A stretch of DNA of 64,000 bases from Novosphingobium sp. HII-3 (GTDB taxonomy: Bacteria > Pseudomonadota > Alphaproteobacteria > Sphingomonadales > Sphingomonadaceae). Shown here one piece after another: positions 39,919-49,333 of this stretch (position 1 is its first letter; each line of letters opens with the position of its first letter). Location: positions 94,432 through 158,431 of the forward strand of contig NZ_PPSM01000057.1 in assembly GCF_002916655.1 (NCBI RefSeq), in the 5' to 3' direction. Position numbers and translations under genes: made by a program. Below the pieces are notes generated by a model that ran no database searches, was not told where the DNA came from, and worked only from the letters and a program-made list of their open reading frames with translations.

Positions 39919-41862
39919 TCAACGTCTCCAACTACGACCGCCGCCGATAGCGACCTGGCGATCATCCTCAATCAGTTCGGCGCCCGGAAAGGCGGCCAGA
40001 GCGGCTTCGACCAGCGGCGACGTCCGCAGCGCCTCGGCATCGGCCGCCTTCTTCACTTCCGCTATCTCCACCAGAGTGGGCGCGCCTTCGGCGGACACGC
40101 GCTCCACTTGCCAGCGCTCTCCGGTGGCCGCCTGGAGGCCGTTGCGCACCACTCCGACGATATCTTCGTTGAAGCCCGCAGGCTGCGTGTAGCGCAGGAG
40201 CCCCGGCGCCAGTTCCACCACGCGGACCTGCATCCGCATGGTATTGGCCGCCGACATTTCTCCGGCATACTCCACGTCGTCGACGAGGGCTTCCCAGCGC
40301 GGCGCTACGGCCGCAGACCCGGCGGCGGCGGCTCCAGCGGTTGCCGGCGCGCCGCCTTCAGCCGGCATGGCCGCAGGAGCGGGAGCGCGGGCCGCGATCT
40401 CCTCGAGCTTGCGCACGAGGGAACCAGGGTCCGGCATGTCCGAGGCGTGCATGATGCGAAGCAAGGCCATCTGCGCGGCCACCAGCGGATCGGGGGCCGA
40501 CTTCACTTCGTCGAAGCCCTTCAGCAGCAACTGCCACAAGCGATGAAGCTGTCCTGGGCGAAGCGATTTCGCCCAACCCTCGATCGCTTCGCGTTCCTCG
40601 GCCGAATGGGCCTCTGCGGCTCCGCTCACCTGCGCGAGTGTGATACGATGGGTAAGATCCATCACCCCGCGCATGAGCGCGATGGGTTCGACACCCAGCG
40701 CGAACTGCCGGGCGACGAGGTCGAGGAGATCGCCCCCCTTGCCCTCGAGGACGGCGGCGATGAGCTTCCTCTGCACGCTTTTGTCGGAAAGCCCGAGCAT
40801 GTCGCGCACCTTTTCGGCGCGGACACGCCCTTCGCCGTCGAGATCGGCGTGCGCGATCGCCTGGTCGAGGATCGAAAGGCCGTCACGAACAGAGCCTTCC
40901 GCTGCCGCCGCCACCATCGACAGCGCCTCGTCCTCCGCCTCGACGCTTTCCATTTGGCAGACGTGAGCGAAATGCCCGGCCAGCATGGGGGCCGGGATTC
41001 GACGCAGGTCGAAACGCTGGCAGCGCGACAGCACCGTGACGGGAAGCTTGTCCACTTCGGTCGTCGCGAAGAGAAACTTCACGTGCGCCGGCGGCTCCTC
41101 CAGCGTCTTGAGCAACGCATTGAAGGCGTTGCGCGAGAGCATGTGAACTTCGTCGATGATGTAGATCTTGTAGCGCGCGGAAACGGCTGAATAGCGTACC
41201 GCCTCAATGATTTCGCGAACGTCGTCGACGCCGGTATGGCTTGCCGCGTCCATTTCGATGACGTCGATGTGCCGGCCCTCGGCAATGGCCGTGCAGGGCT
41301 CGCACGCGCCGCAGGGATCGATGGTGGGACCGCCCTGCCCATCCGGCCCGATGCAGTTGAGCGCCTTGGCAATAAGACGCGCGGTCGAGGTCTTGCCGAC
41401 GCCGCGCACGCCGGTCATCAGGAAGGCGTGGGCAAGCCGATCCCGCTTGATCGCGTTGGCGAGCGTCTGGACCATCGCCTCCTGCCCGATCAGTTCGGCG
41501 AAAGTCTGCGGGCGATACTTGCGCGCCAGCACGCGATAAGGCTGCGCCGGGCTGGGCTGGTTTTCCGGAGGCGCTTTCGCTGCGGCCGGAGAGTTCACCT
41601 TCCCGTTCGCGGCAGGCATTTCGGTCGCGGTGGGCGGGGGCTCGGTTGCCGGAGCGGCAGGCGACGTCACGGACCCCGGGGGTGCGGGCTCAGGAGATGC
41701 GGGCCCGGCACTCACCGGTTCGGCATCGCCGAACATCGACTGCTGCCCGGCCGCTTCGAGTTCGGCAGCACGCGGAGCGGCGTCTTCCCTCTCCCCCGCC
41801 AAGTCATCCTCGTCCCAGGGAGGCGTGTCGCCGAACATGTCGCGTGAGTCGTCCATCGTCAC
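39919..41862 (-). CDS. dnaX: DNA polymerase III subunit gamma/tau
   Basis: DnaX is the ATPase of the clamp loader. The core starts at about residue 109 (YRVLARKYRPQTFAELIG) with Walker A MTGVRGVGKTST, a zinc site (DPCGACEPC), Walker B YIIDEVHMLS and ATTEVDKLPVTVLSRCQRFD. In front is a 108-residue Ala/Pro/Glu-rich tail that holds two copies of an MFGD tetrapeptide, the second within GQQSMFGD. The total is 647 residues. The start could be GTG 41862 or ATG 41856. The gene is co-translated with ybaB. Confidence 0.95.
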   Translation of the reverse strand: MTMDDSRDMFGDTPPWDEDDLAGEREDAAPRAAELEAAGQQSMFGDAEPVSAGPASPEPAPPGSVTSPAAPATEPPPTATEMPAANGKVNSPAAAKAPPENQPSPAQPYRVLARKYRPQTFAELIGQEAMVQTLANAIKRDRLAHAFLMTGVRGVGKTSTARLIAKALNCIGPDGQGGPTIDPCGACEPCTAIAEGRHIDVIEMDAASHTGVDDVREIIEAVRYSAVSARYKIYIIDEVHMLSRNAFNALLKTLEEPPAHVKFLFATTEVDKLPVTVLSRCQRFDLRRIPAPMLAGHFAHVCQMESVEAEDEALSMVAAAAEGSVRDGLSILDQAIAHADLDGEGRVRAEKVRDMLGLSDKSVQRKLIAAVLEGKGGDLLDLVARQFALGVEPIALMRGVMDLTHRITLAQVSGAAEAHSAEEREAIEGWAKSLRPGQLHRLWQLLLKGFDEVKSAPDPLVAAQMALLRIMHASDMPDPGSLVRKLEEIAARAPAPAAMPAEGGAPATAGAAAAGSAAVAPRWEALVDDVEYAGEMSAANTMRMQVRVVELAPGLLRYTQPAGFNEDIVGVVRNGLQAATGERWQVERVSAEGAPTLVEIAEVKKAADAEALRTSPLVEAALAAFPGAELIEDDRQVAIGGGRSWRR

Positions 41863-42007
41863 CCAAACTAGGGACTGCTCGCCCCGATGTCAGGAGGGAA
41901 GCGCCATGTTCCACAGCCTTGACCTCGTCCGCGGCGCAAACCGCAGCGATGCAGCGCCCTTACCTAGGGCGAGCAGCCGCTTTCGATACCGGCAATGTGA
42001 TGATGAA

Positions 42008-42094
42008 GGAGCCGAACGACCCGCCGCAACCCGTTGTGGCTGCTTCCTTCCGGACCTGACCAGGTTGGCGAGCGCAAGCGCCCGTCCGACTCCC
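42008..42094 (-). ncRNA. ffs: Signal recognition particle RNA, bacterial small type (4.5S)
   Basis: This RNA joins Ffh in co-translational targeting of membrane proteins. Read on the minus strand it contains the nearly invariant domain IV sequence GGTCAGGTCCGGAAGGAAGC. The ends can be set by an 11-pair terminal helix, 42083-42093 with 42008-42018, that includes G-U pairs. The length is about 87-90 bases, the short bacterial form. The rest of 41863-42175 is leader/intergenic sequence; a hairpin at 42119-42151 lies just upstream. Confidence 0.95.
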
Positions 42095-42118
42095 GATGCG
42101 CCCTATGGCGACGCCGAT

Positions 42119-42151
42119 CCGGTTTGTCCACCCCCCGGGGCAACAAACCGG
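42119..42151 (-). terminator. Hairpin between the complex I subunit gene and ffs
   Basis: CCGGTTTGT (42119-42127) and ACAAACCGG (42143-42151) pair perfectly, with a C/G-rich loop. It follows the stop of the gene at 42176 on the minus strand and precedes ffs. There is no T-tract after it. Confidence 0.5.
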
Positions 42152-42175
42152 ACAGCACCCGGGAGTCCCTGTCCC

Positions 42176-42454
42176 TTAGCGGAAGTTGTCGGCGTAGGCC
42201 TGGATCTTGAGGCGGCGCGGCGGGGTGTGATGAATCTCCGCGTCGATACCGTGACGCTCGGCGTAGGTTTTGGCTTCTTCCACGCTGGGAAAGCGCAGGA
42301 CGACCTGCTGCTGCGTGTCACCCGAACCGGCCCAGCCCATCAGCGGGTCGGCCTTCTTCGCCTCGGCCGGAGCAAATTCGAGGATCCACTGGTCAAGAAG
42401 CGCCTTGCCGGACTGCATGGCGTTCTTCGGGCGTTGATAGATACGTGCGCTCAT
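42176..42454 (-). CDS. NADH dehydrogenase complex I accessory subunit (NDUFS4-like, ETC complex I subunit)
   Basis: The 92-residue protein matches the NDUFS4/18-kDa family that is shared by mitochondria and alphaproteobacteria and helps assemble or stabilise the peripheral arm of complex I. Signs are ARIYQRPKNAMQSGKA, WILEFAPAEAKKADPLMGWAGS, a Q-rich TQQQVVLRFPS, EEAKTYAERHG and a C-terminal RRLKIQAYADNFR. The main nuo operon is not in the window, as is usual. It stands alone between ffs and hrpB. Confidence 0.93.
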   Translation of the reverse strand: MSARIYQRPKNAMQSGKALLDQWILEFAPAEAKKADPLMGWAGSGDTQQQVVLRFPSVEEAKTYAERHGIDAEIHHTPPRRLKIQAYADNFR

Positions 42455-42499
42455 GAGAAAGGGCTTTGCCCCCGAATCACCGCCGAAATCAAGCGCGAA

Positions 42500-44953
42500 T
42501 CACCGGCTGCGGCTCGCTTCGAAGGCATTGCGCGTCTTTAGGGACGGGTCCTCGGCCCAGGGCTCGTCCGGCCACCGGTGCCGCGGGTATCGTCCTTTCA
42601 TGTCCCGCTGAACGTCCCGCCACGAACCGCGCCAAAAGCCCGGCAGGTCGCGCGTGGTCTGGATGGGGCGACCAGCAGGTGACGTCAGCTTGAGCAGAAG
42701 TGGCTGTGCAGGCTGGCCGAAGCCGGGATGACGATCCAGCCCGAACAGCGCCTGGACGCGCACTTCCACAGACGGGCCACCCTCGTCCTCGTAGTCAATG
42801 GGATGAGTGGTTCCGGCAGGGCTGCGGAACTCCGCCGGCGCCAGCCGCTCCAGCGCCTGCTGGTCATCCCAGGTGAGGCGGTTGCGCAGCGCCTGCGACA
42901 CGGCTCCCGGGTCGAGCGCATCGAGCCGGCGCCCGAGGATTGGCCCCAGCCACTCCTCCAGATCGGCAAGCAGCGCTTCCTCCGATAGCGCCTCGATTCC
43001 CGCGTAGCGCGCGCGGCGCAGCAAGCCTTGTGCGCCCTTTCCAATAGGGACGACGCTCAGGCCTTTCTGGCGGACACGTTCGATGAGAAAGGCGCGGATG
43101 CCGTCCGGATCGGGCGCCGGGTCGGGCCCGCTCGCCAGCGTGATCGATCCCAGCCGCCGCTCCAGACGGGCCTCCACGCGGCCCTCGGCATCGTTCCAGC
43201 GCAGAACCGTGCGCCGTGCGATGGCGTCGCCAAGCCAGCTTTCCACCTCCGCCGGCTCCAGCGAAAGGCCGGACAGGATACGAGCCCCTTTCGCTTGGCC
43301 CTGCGCATCGCCAATGACCATCCATTCCCGCGCCGCCAGCGGAGAGGCGGGGTCAAGCACGTAGCCTCGCCCGCCCGCGCTCAACCACGTCTCCCCCGAG
43401 GAGTCGCGACGTCGGGCGACCATGTCCGGACGGCCCAGAGCGAGGAGTATCCCGGTCGGTACGGCCTGCGCTCCCGCCCCGGCCGGCGCCAGAGCCTGCG
43501 CGCGCCGCGCCCAGCCGGCCGCGAGCTTGCGTGACGCCTGTGCCCGGGCCGACCGATCGCCACTCCAGCGCGACAGGCGCTGGGCAAGGTCATCGCTCCG
43601 CCCGCCAAGTCCGCGCTCCTGCAGGAGCAGGGCAAGCCGCGCGGCTTCCTCTGCCGCTCCCAGTTCACTGGAGCGCAGGATCATCGCCGCCTGGGCGGGG
43701 TCCATCGGCAGCGAGGCCACCTTGCGGCCGAAGGCGGTGATACGTCCCTCGCCGTCCAGTGCGCCCAGCGACAGGAGCCCCTTGCGCGCGGCTTCGAGGG
43801 CGGGACCGGGCGGCGGGTCGAGCCAGGCCATCGCCGCCGGGTCCGCTGTGCCCCATTGCGCAAGCGTCAGCGTGAGCGGAGCAAGGTCGCTCGTGAGCAT
43901 CTCCGGCGGGTCGAATTCGGGACGCCCCGCGTGGGCCGCCTCCTCCCAGAGGCGGTATGCCGTGCCCGGTCCTTGCCGGGCCGCACGACCGGCCCGCTGC
44001 GCCGCCGATGCGCGGCTTGCGCGATGCGTCACGAGGCGTGTGACGCCCGCGGCCTTGTCGAACTCCGCCCGGCGCGAAAGCCCGGCATCCACCACGATGG
44101 AGACGCCGTCGAGCGTGAGCGAGGTCTCCGCTATCGCGGTCGCGAGCACTATCCGCCGACGCCCCTCCGGATCACGCCGGATCGCAGCCCGCTGCGCCGC
44201 CGGTTCGCACTGCCCGTGCAGCGGAAGTACAAGCGCGGAAGGAAGCTTCTGCGCAAGGCTTTCGGCAACGCGCTCGATTTCGCGGACGCCGGGAAGAAAG
44301 GCCAGCACGTCGCCCTCCTGCTCCCGCCAGGCCGTGAGCAGCGCGGAGGCCATCGCCTCCTCGATCCGTCTTTCGGGAGCATGACCCAACCAGCGGACGG
44401 CAAGGGGCCATGCCTTGCCGGCACTTTCGACGACGGGCGCCCCCTCCCCCAGCAGACGGGCAAAACGGGATCCGTCGATCGTTGCGGACATGACGACGAT
44501 CCGCAGATCATCGCGCAGTACACTCCGGCTTTCGACGGCCAGGGCAAGCCCGAGATCGCTGTCGAGATGCCGCTCATGCGCCTCGTCGAACAGCACCGCC
44601 GAGACGCCTGGCAGTTCCGGATCGGCAAGAATGGTGGAGACGAAGATCGCTTCGGTCATGACCAGCACGCGGGTCCGTGCAGACCGTTTGGCATCCAGGC
44701 GGGTGATGTAGCCGATCGTCTCGCCCGCGGCCTCTCCAAGCTGCTCGGCCATGCGCTCCGCGGCGGCGCGGGCAGCGACGCGGCGGGGGGACAGGAGGAT
44801 GACCGTGCCCGTGCACCAGTCTTCGGCGAGCAACGCCGGGGCAAGCGCGGTCGTCTTGCCGGCACCGGGGGGAGCGATCAGCACCGCGCCGGTATCGGTT
44901 CGCAGGGCGGCCAGCAGGTCAGGCAGAACGGCATGTATGGGAAGCGTGCTCAC
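42500..44953 (-). CDS. hrpB: ATP-dependent helicase HrpB
   Basis: HrpB is a DEAH-box RNA helicase-like protein of unclear function. Walker A is IAPPGAGKTT (about 27-36), motif Ia is LLSPRRVAARAAAERMA, the DEAH box reads FDEAHERHLDSDLGLAL, motif III is VMSATIDG, and motif VI is QRAGRAARQGPG. The C-terminal HrpB-specific domain is present, ending in the GSWRDVQRDMKGRYPRHRWP block. Length is 817, as in the family. No operon partner is evident. Confidence 0.96.
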   Translation of the reverse strand: MSTLPIHAVLPDLLAALRTDTGAVLIAPPGAGKTTALAPALLAEDWCTGTVILLSPRRVAARAAAERMAEQLGEAAGETIGYITRLDAKRSARTRVLVMTEAIFVSTILADPELPGVSAVLFDEAHERHLDSDLGLALAVESRSVLRDDLRIVVMSATIDGSRFARLLGEGAPVVESAGKAWPLAVRWLGHAPERRIEEAMASALLTAWREQEGDVLAFLPGVREIERVAESLAQKLPSALVLPLHGQCEPAAQRAAIRRDPEGRRRIVLATAIAETSLTLDGVSIVVDAGLSRRAEFDKAAGVTRLVTHRASRASAAQRAGRAARQGPGTAYRLWEEAAHAGRPEFDPPEMLTSDLAPLTLTLAQWGTADPAAMAWLDPPPGPALEAARKGLLSLGALDGEGRITAFGRKVASLPMDPAQAAMILRSSELGAAEEAARLALLLQERGLGGRSDDLAQRLSRWSGDRSARAQASRKLAAGWARRAQALAPAGAGAQAVPTGILLALGRPDMVARRRDSSGETWLSAGGRGYVLDPASPLAAREWMVIGDAQGQAKGARILSGLSLEPAEVESWLGDAIARRTVLRWNDAEGRVEARLERRLGSITLASGPDPAPDPDGIRAFLIERVRQKGLSVVPIGKGAQGLLRRARYAGIEALSEEALLADLEEWLGPILGRRLDALDPGAVSQALRNRLTWDDQQALERLAPAEFRSPAGTTHPIDYEDEGGPSVEVRVQALFGLDRHPGFGQPAQPLLLKLTSPAGRPIQTTRDLPGFWRGSWRDVQRDMKGRYPRHRWPDEPWAEDPSLKTRNAFEASRSR

Positions 44954-45087
44954 CCGGCGCCTTTAGAACAATCGCGCGACAGACGAAATCGCCCCTTTGC
45001 TGTGTTCACTACTTCACACCCTTCAATGTGACTGTGGCATGCACCATTCTTAAACTCTTGATCGGCACACCCGTGTAAAGAAGGGCC

Positions 45088-47064
45088 GTGGGCCTCCACA
45101 AGAAGCAGATCGTAACTATGCCCGCTACTGGCCAACACCCGTTGAGTGTCGCGCAGTATCTGCGCCTCAAGGAACACATTCCGCCACTTTACGGCCTGCT
45201 CTGCGTCAACGCCGCTATACTGGCCTTTACACACAGGAACCTTGCGCCGGCGTGGCTGGTCTATGTGGTACCTGCGATGCTCATCTGCGTTTGCCTCATG
45301 CGCATGGTGGCCTGGATCCGGCCACTGAACGACGCTGACTTCGATCCTGCGGTCGCCCGTCATCGCCTTCGCCGCACGCACGCCCTGGCCGTGGTGCTCG
45401 GCATCACGTTCGTCGCCTGGGCCTTGGGGCTCGATCGGTTCGGCGGGCCTTACCAGCACGGTCATGTCGCCGTGTTCGTGACGGCAACGCTGATGGGGTG
45501 CGTCTTCTGCCTGTCCTTCCTGCCGCGTGCCGCCGTTGCCGTCTGCGTCACGACACTGGGCACGTTCTTCATCTATGCCGTCGTAATCGGCGGAGAGGTG
45601 CTGATAGCCATCGCGATCAACATAGCCTTGGTCGCGATTGGCATCCTTAAGGTTCTGCGCGATTCGTACGGGTCATTCGTAAACCTCGAAGCCTCGCAGC
45701 GCGCGCTTCAAGCCGAACGCCGCCAGGCCCAGGCTTTGGGCGAAGAGAACGCCCGCCTCGCCCAGACCGACGCCCTGACGGGCATGCCCAATCGCCGGTT
45801 CTTCTTTGCGACCCTCGAGCGCCTTCTCGAAAGCGCCGGACCCGCGACCGAATTTGGCGTTGGCCTAATCGACCTCGACCGCTTCAAGCCCATCAATGAC
45901 ACTCACGGGCATGCCCATGGGGACCGGCTCCTCCAGGTGCTCGGCGCGCGCATGCAGGCGGCCAGTTCCTCCGACACGATCATCGCGCGGCTCGGCGGCG
46001 ACGAGTTCGGCCTGATCACAATCGGCGGAGCGGAGGCGACCTCGCGCATCGCGACCGAGTTGTGCCGGGCGATCTGTGAACCGGCGAGCGTCGGGGACAC
46101 CGTGGTGGCAGTGGGGTGTTCCGCGGGCCTCGCCGTCTATCCCACTATCGGCACCACCGCCAACCTGCTCTTCGACCGGGCGGACTTCGCCCTCTATCAT
46201 GCGAAGAATCACAAGCGCGGGCAGTGCGTCCTCTTCTCGCAGGAACTGGAGAGGCTGGTCAAAACCGAACAGGCGCTCGATGCGGCGTTGCAGGGTGCGG
46301 ACCTCAAACAGGAACTGTCCCTCGTCTTCCAGCCGATCGTCGAAACCCAAAACCTCGAAATGATCGGCGTGGAGAGCCTGGCTCGCTGGCACTCGCCGAC
46401 ACTGGGCGCGGTGACTCCCGAGTTGCTGATCGCCTCTGCCGAGCGCGTCGGCCGTGCCCGGGAAGTGACGGTCATGCTGTTCGAGAAGGCTCTGGAGGCT
46501 CTCGGCCGTCTGCCGGCACCGCTCCGGCTCTCGTTCAACCTTGCCGGCCACGACATCTGCAACCAGGCCACCATCGACGCCCTGCTGCACCGCATCGATG
46601 TTGCCGGATGCGACCCGCAGCGCGTCCTCATCGAAATAACCGAGTCTTCCCTCATCTCCGAGTTCAAGGCCGCCAGTCTCGCGGTCGAGCGCCTTCGCGG
46701 CACCGGAATGCGGATCGCGCTCGACGATTTCGGCACAGGTTACTCGAGCCTTTCGGCGCTGCACCAGCTTCCGCTGGATATCGTGAAGATAGATCGCAGC
46801 TTCGCCGCGCGTCTGGACGAAGCGGAGGGGCGCAAGCTCAACACGGCAATCCGCCACCTCGCGCGGGCGCTTTCGCTCGACTGCGTGATCGAGGGCATCG
46901 AGACCGAAAACCAGCTTGTGAGTGCCCGCGTCGCCGGCTTCACGATGGCGCAGGGTTACTTCATCGCGCGGCCCATGCCGCTGGATGACGTGCTGGACCG
47001 CATCGCCCAGCCCGCCCCGTCGCCCCGGCGACTGGTCAGGAGCGGAGGGACCGCCTCTGTCTAG
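45088..47064 (+). CDS. Membrane GGDEF-EAL protein (cyclic-di-GMP synthase/phosphodiesterase)
   Basis: The N-terminal ~190 residues hold about six transmembrane helices; a short coiled coil follows (LQAERRQAQALGEENARLAQ), then a GGDEF domain (TDALTGMPNRRFFF, RLGGDEFGLI) and an EAL domain. The EAL triplet itself reads ESL (GVESLARWHS), but the metal and catalytic residues that follow look intact: [44 protein letters not shown] and MAQGYF. The GGDEF I-site is missing. GTG at 45088 is the likely start; ATG at 45118 is an alternative. The stop overlaps that of the convergent gene. Confidence 0.9.
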   Translation: MGLHKKQIVTMPATGQHPLSVAQYLRLKEHIPPLYGLLCVNAAILAFTHRNLAPAWLVYVVPAMLICVCLMRMVAWIRPLNDADFDPAVARHRLRRTHALAVVLGITFVAWALGLDRFGGPYQHGHVAVFVTATLMGCVFCLSFLPRAAVAVCVTTLGTFFIYAVVIGGEVLIAIAINIALVAIGILKVLRDSYGSFVNLEASQRALQAERRQAQALGEENARLAQTDALTGMPNRRFFFATLERLLESAGPATEFGVGLIDLDRFKPINDTHGHAHGDRLLQVLGARMQAASSSDTIIARLGGDEFGLITIGGAEATSRIATELCRAICEPASVGDTVVAVGCSAGLAVYPTIGTTANLLFDRADFALYHAKNHKRGQCVLFSQELERLVKTEQALDAALQGADLKQELSLVFQPIVETQNLEMIGVESLARWHSPTLGAVTPELLIASAERVGRAREVTVMLFEKALEALGRLPAPLRLSFNLAGHDICNQATIDALLHRIDVAGCDPQRVLIEITESSLISEFKAASLAVERLRGTGMRIALDDFGTGYSSLSALHQLPLDIVKIDRSFAARLDEAEGRKLNTAIRHLARALSLDCVIEGIETENQLVSARVAGFTMAQGYFIARPMPLDDVLDRIAQPAPSPRRLVRSGGTASV

Positions 47065-47825
47065 GTGTCCCGCGCCGCGCCGTAATCGATCCGGATGCGC
47101 ACCCACTCTCCCACCTGTGGCCTGCCGTTGACCCGTGGGGGGATCACGCGAAACTGCCACGCGGCATCGAGCACGGCACGGCCAAACCCGGACCCCCGAG
47201 GGGATTCGCCCAGTATCTGGCAGTTCTCCACGCGATTGCGCTCTATCGTCTGGCAGGCGATGGCCCCCCAACCCCGTTGAGGCGCCTTGGCGGGGAGGTA
47301 TCCAGCGAGTTCGGCGTTCGTCGGCTCCCTGAACCAGTCCGCATTGTGAAGCACCGCGCCGCCCGGACCTTCACCCGGACCGTACGTCGAGCCGCCGCCG
47401 CCTTTCGCCAGCTGCGCGTCACCGCTGCCGGAGCGCTTCATGCCCCCGATATCGGACGCGGCCATCTCCGCGCGAGAGAGCTTGAGGAAGCTGAGCGCCG
47501 GCTTTTCCGGCTGGGGCACGGGCCGCTCGACCGGCGGGAGCGGCGCTTCCTCGCGGACGTCGTTCTGCCGAGGCTGCTTCTGCTCGACCGCCTTGGCCTT
47601 CGCCGCCCGCTCAGGCGCCTTCGCGCCGCTGTCCGCATCGTCCCCCTCGATGTTGAAGGTGACCGGGTTGCGCGCCTTCCTGATCTGAGGTGCCACTGCC
47701 GTCTGGTAGATCGCGATCAGCAGTGCGATCACCAGGATCGCCGCTGACAGCAGCGAGGACACAAGACGTTGGCGAGGCGATCCGGGCTGATACCCGATGG
47801 CGTCCCGTGCGGCGAAGAATGGCAT
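47061..47825 (-). CDS. TonB-like periplasm-spanning protein
   Basis: The protein has one N-terminal transmembrane helix (VSSLLSAAILVIALLIAIYQ), a long Lys/Pro/Glu-rich linker typical of periplasm-spanning proteins, and a C-terminal domain with AVLDAAWQFRVIPPRVNGRP resembling the end of TonB. It could couple the proton motive force to an outer-membrane receptor, but no ExbB/ExbD or receptor gene is nearby and the signature is weak. ATG 47825 and 47849 are both possible; I used 47825, giving 254 residues. Its TAG stop shares the palindrome CTAG (47061-47064) with the convergent GGDEF-EAL gene. Confidence 0.65.
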   Translation of the reverse strand: MPFFAARDAIGYQPGSPRQRLVSSLLSAAILVIALLIAIYQTAVAPQIRKARNPVTFNIEGDDADSGAKAPERAAKAKAVEQKQPRQNDVREEAPLPPVERPVPQPEKPALSFLKLSRAEMAASDIGGMKRSGSGDAQLAKGGGGSTYGPGEGPGGAVLHNADWFREPTNAELAGYLPAKAPQRGWGAIACQTIERNRVENCQILGESPRGSGFGRAVLDAAWQFRVIPPRVNGRPQVGEWVRIRIDYGAARDT

Positions 47826-47894
47826 GGGACGCCTCCATAAGTCAGCCACGCCCCGGCCGCAATCAGAGCTTGGCCTCAGGCTTTCGCGGCGCTG

Positions 47895-48911
47895 TCAGTA
47901 CCGGCGCGAAACCGCGAATTCGACGGCTTCGGCCATGGCAGAGCGCGCTTCACCTGCCGGGAAGCCTGCGATGGAATCGATTGCCCGCTGCGCATAGAGG
48001 CGCGCCCGATCGCGCGTCGCCTCGACGCAGCCGTGCCTGTTGATGAGTTCGACGGCGTGAGCGAGATCCTCGTCCTCTGTACGGAACCCCGCGATCGCTT
48101 CCTCCCAGAACTTGCGCTCCTCGGCCGTCCCGCGCGCATAGGCTAGAATGACCGGCAGGGTCATCTTGCCCTCGCGGAAGTCGTCGCCCTTGTCCTTGCC
48201 GGATTCGCCCACCTCAGAATCGTAATCGATGGCGTCATCGACCAGTTGGAATGCGATACCCAGGTTGCGCCCGTAGGCGTCAAGCGCCAGTTCTTCGGCC
48301 TCGCTCTTCTCAGCGACGATGGCGGAGATGCGGGTGGCAGCGGCAAACAGCGCGGCGGTCTTGGACCCGATGATCTGGAGGTAATGCTCCTCGCTCGTTT
48401 CGATCCGGCGCTGGGCGGTGAGTTGGTCCACTTCGCCTTCGGCTATGATCGAGCTGGCCTTCGAAAAGACCTTGAGCACCTTGAGGCTCCCGTCCTCCAC
48501 CATGAGTTCGAAAGCACGGGTGAACAGGAAATCGCCGACGAGCACGGTTGCCGGGTTGCCGAAGACGATGTTGGCGGCGGCCTTGCCGCGGCGCATGTCG
48601 GACCCGTCAACGACGTCGTCGTGCAGCAAGGTCGCTGTGTGCAGGAATTCGACCGCAGCGGCCAGCTTGTGGTGGCGTGTGCCCTGGTAGCCGCACAGCT
48701 CCGCAGCCGCGACCATCAGCATCGGGCGCATGCGCTTGCCTCCGCCCGAGATCAGGTGGCCGGCCAAAGCGGGGATCAACGGGATCTCGCTTTGCATCCG
48801 GTCCAGGATGACGGCGTTGACGCTGTTCATGCCCGGCGCGGTAAGCGCCAGCATCGGAGCGAGGGAGGGCTGCTGCCTGCGCGTTTGCAGGGGGACGACA
48901 TCTGCACTCAT
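47895..48911 (-). CDS. ispB: All-trans polyprenyl (octaprenyl-type) diphosphate synthase
   Basis: The enzyme extends farnesyl diphosphate with isopentenyl diphosphate to make the ubiquinone side chain. The first aspartate-rich motif is LLHDDVVDGSDMRRG and the second is LVDDAIDYDSEVG; GGGKRMRPMLM near the N-terminus is also typical. From ATG at 48911 the product has 338 residues; an extension to 48938 has no family support. The residues that set chain length cannot be judged by eye, but Q-10 is the expected quinone in this group. It is divergent from the chorismate mutase gene. Confidence 0.94.
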   Translation of the reverse strand: MSADVVPLQTRRQQPSLAPMLALTAPGMNSVNAVILDRMQSEIPLIPALAGHLISGGGKRMRPMLMVAAAELCGYQGTRHHKLAAAVEFLHTATLLHDDVVDGSDMRRGKAAANIVFGNPATVLVGDFLFTRAFELMVEDGSLKVLKVFSKASSIIAEGEVDQLTAQRRIETSEEHYLQIIGSKTAALFAAATRISAIVAEKSEAEELALDAYGRNLGIAFQLVDDAIDYDSEVGESGKDKGDDFREGKMTLPVILAYARGTAEERKFWEEAIAGFRTEDEDLAHAVELINRHGCVEATRDRARLYAQRAIDSIAGFPAGEARSAMAEAVEFAVSRRY

Positions 48912-49018
48912 CGGCCTGCGCTTTGGGGGCAAGCGCAACGCAACGCAAGAGCAAACGCCATCAAGCGGTGCCCCGACCCGACTGGAAGATGGTACCCAGC
49001 CATGCTAGCGCCCCGGTC

Positions 49019-49333
49019 ATGACCCAGCCCTCTCCTTCGCAGAACACTGCCGCCGACCCGGTTCTTGCGGGTTTTCGCGCCAGCATCGACAACATCGACG
49101 CGGCGTTGATCCATATCCTGGCCGAACGGTTCCGGATTACGAAAGCGGTGGGGGAATACAAGGCGAAGACAAACCTTCCCGCCTCCGATCCCGGCCGCGA
49201 GGAACGGCAGATCGAACGCCTGCGCAAACTGGCGGAGGACGCACATCTGGACCCTGATTTCGGAGAGAAGTTCATCCGCTTCGTGATCGACGAAGTCATT
49301 CGCCACCACGAGCGGGCAAAGACCGGGGCCTGA
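49019..49333 (+). CDS. Chorismate mutase, monofunctional AroQ type
   Basis: AroQ converts chorismate to prephenate for Phe and Tyr synthesis. From ATG at 49019 the protein has 104 residues with the helical AroQ pattern: FRASIDNIDAALIHILAERF, ITKAVGEYKAK, DPGREERQIERLRKLAE and FIRFVIDEVIRHHE. A longer frame from 48923 overlaps the ispB promoter region and is unlikely. No signal peptide is present. It is transcribed alone, away from ispB. Confidence 0.92.
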   Translation: MTQPSPSQNTAADPVLAGFRASIDNIDAALIHILAERFRITKAVGEYKAKTNLPASDPGREERQIERLRKLAEDAHLDPDFGEKFIRFVIDEVIRHHERAKTGA

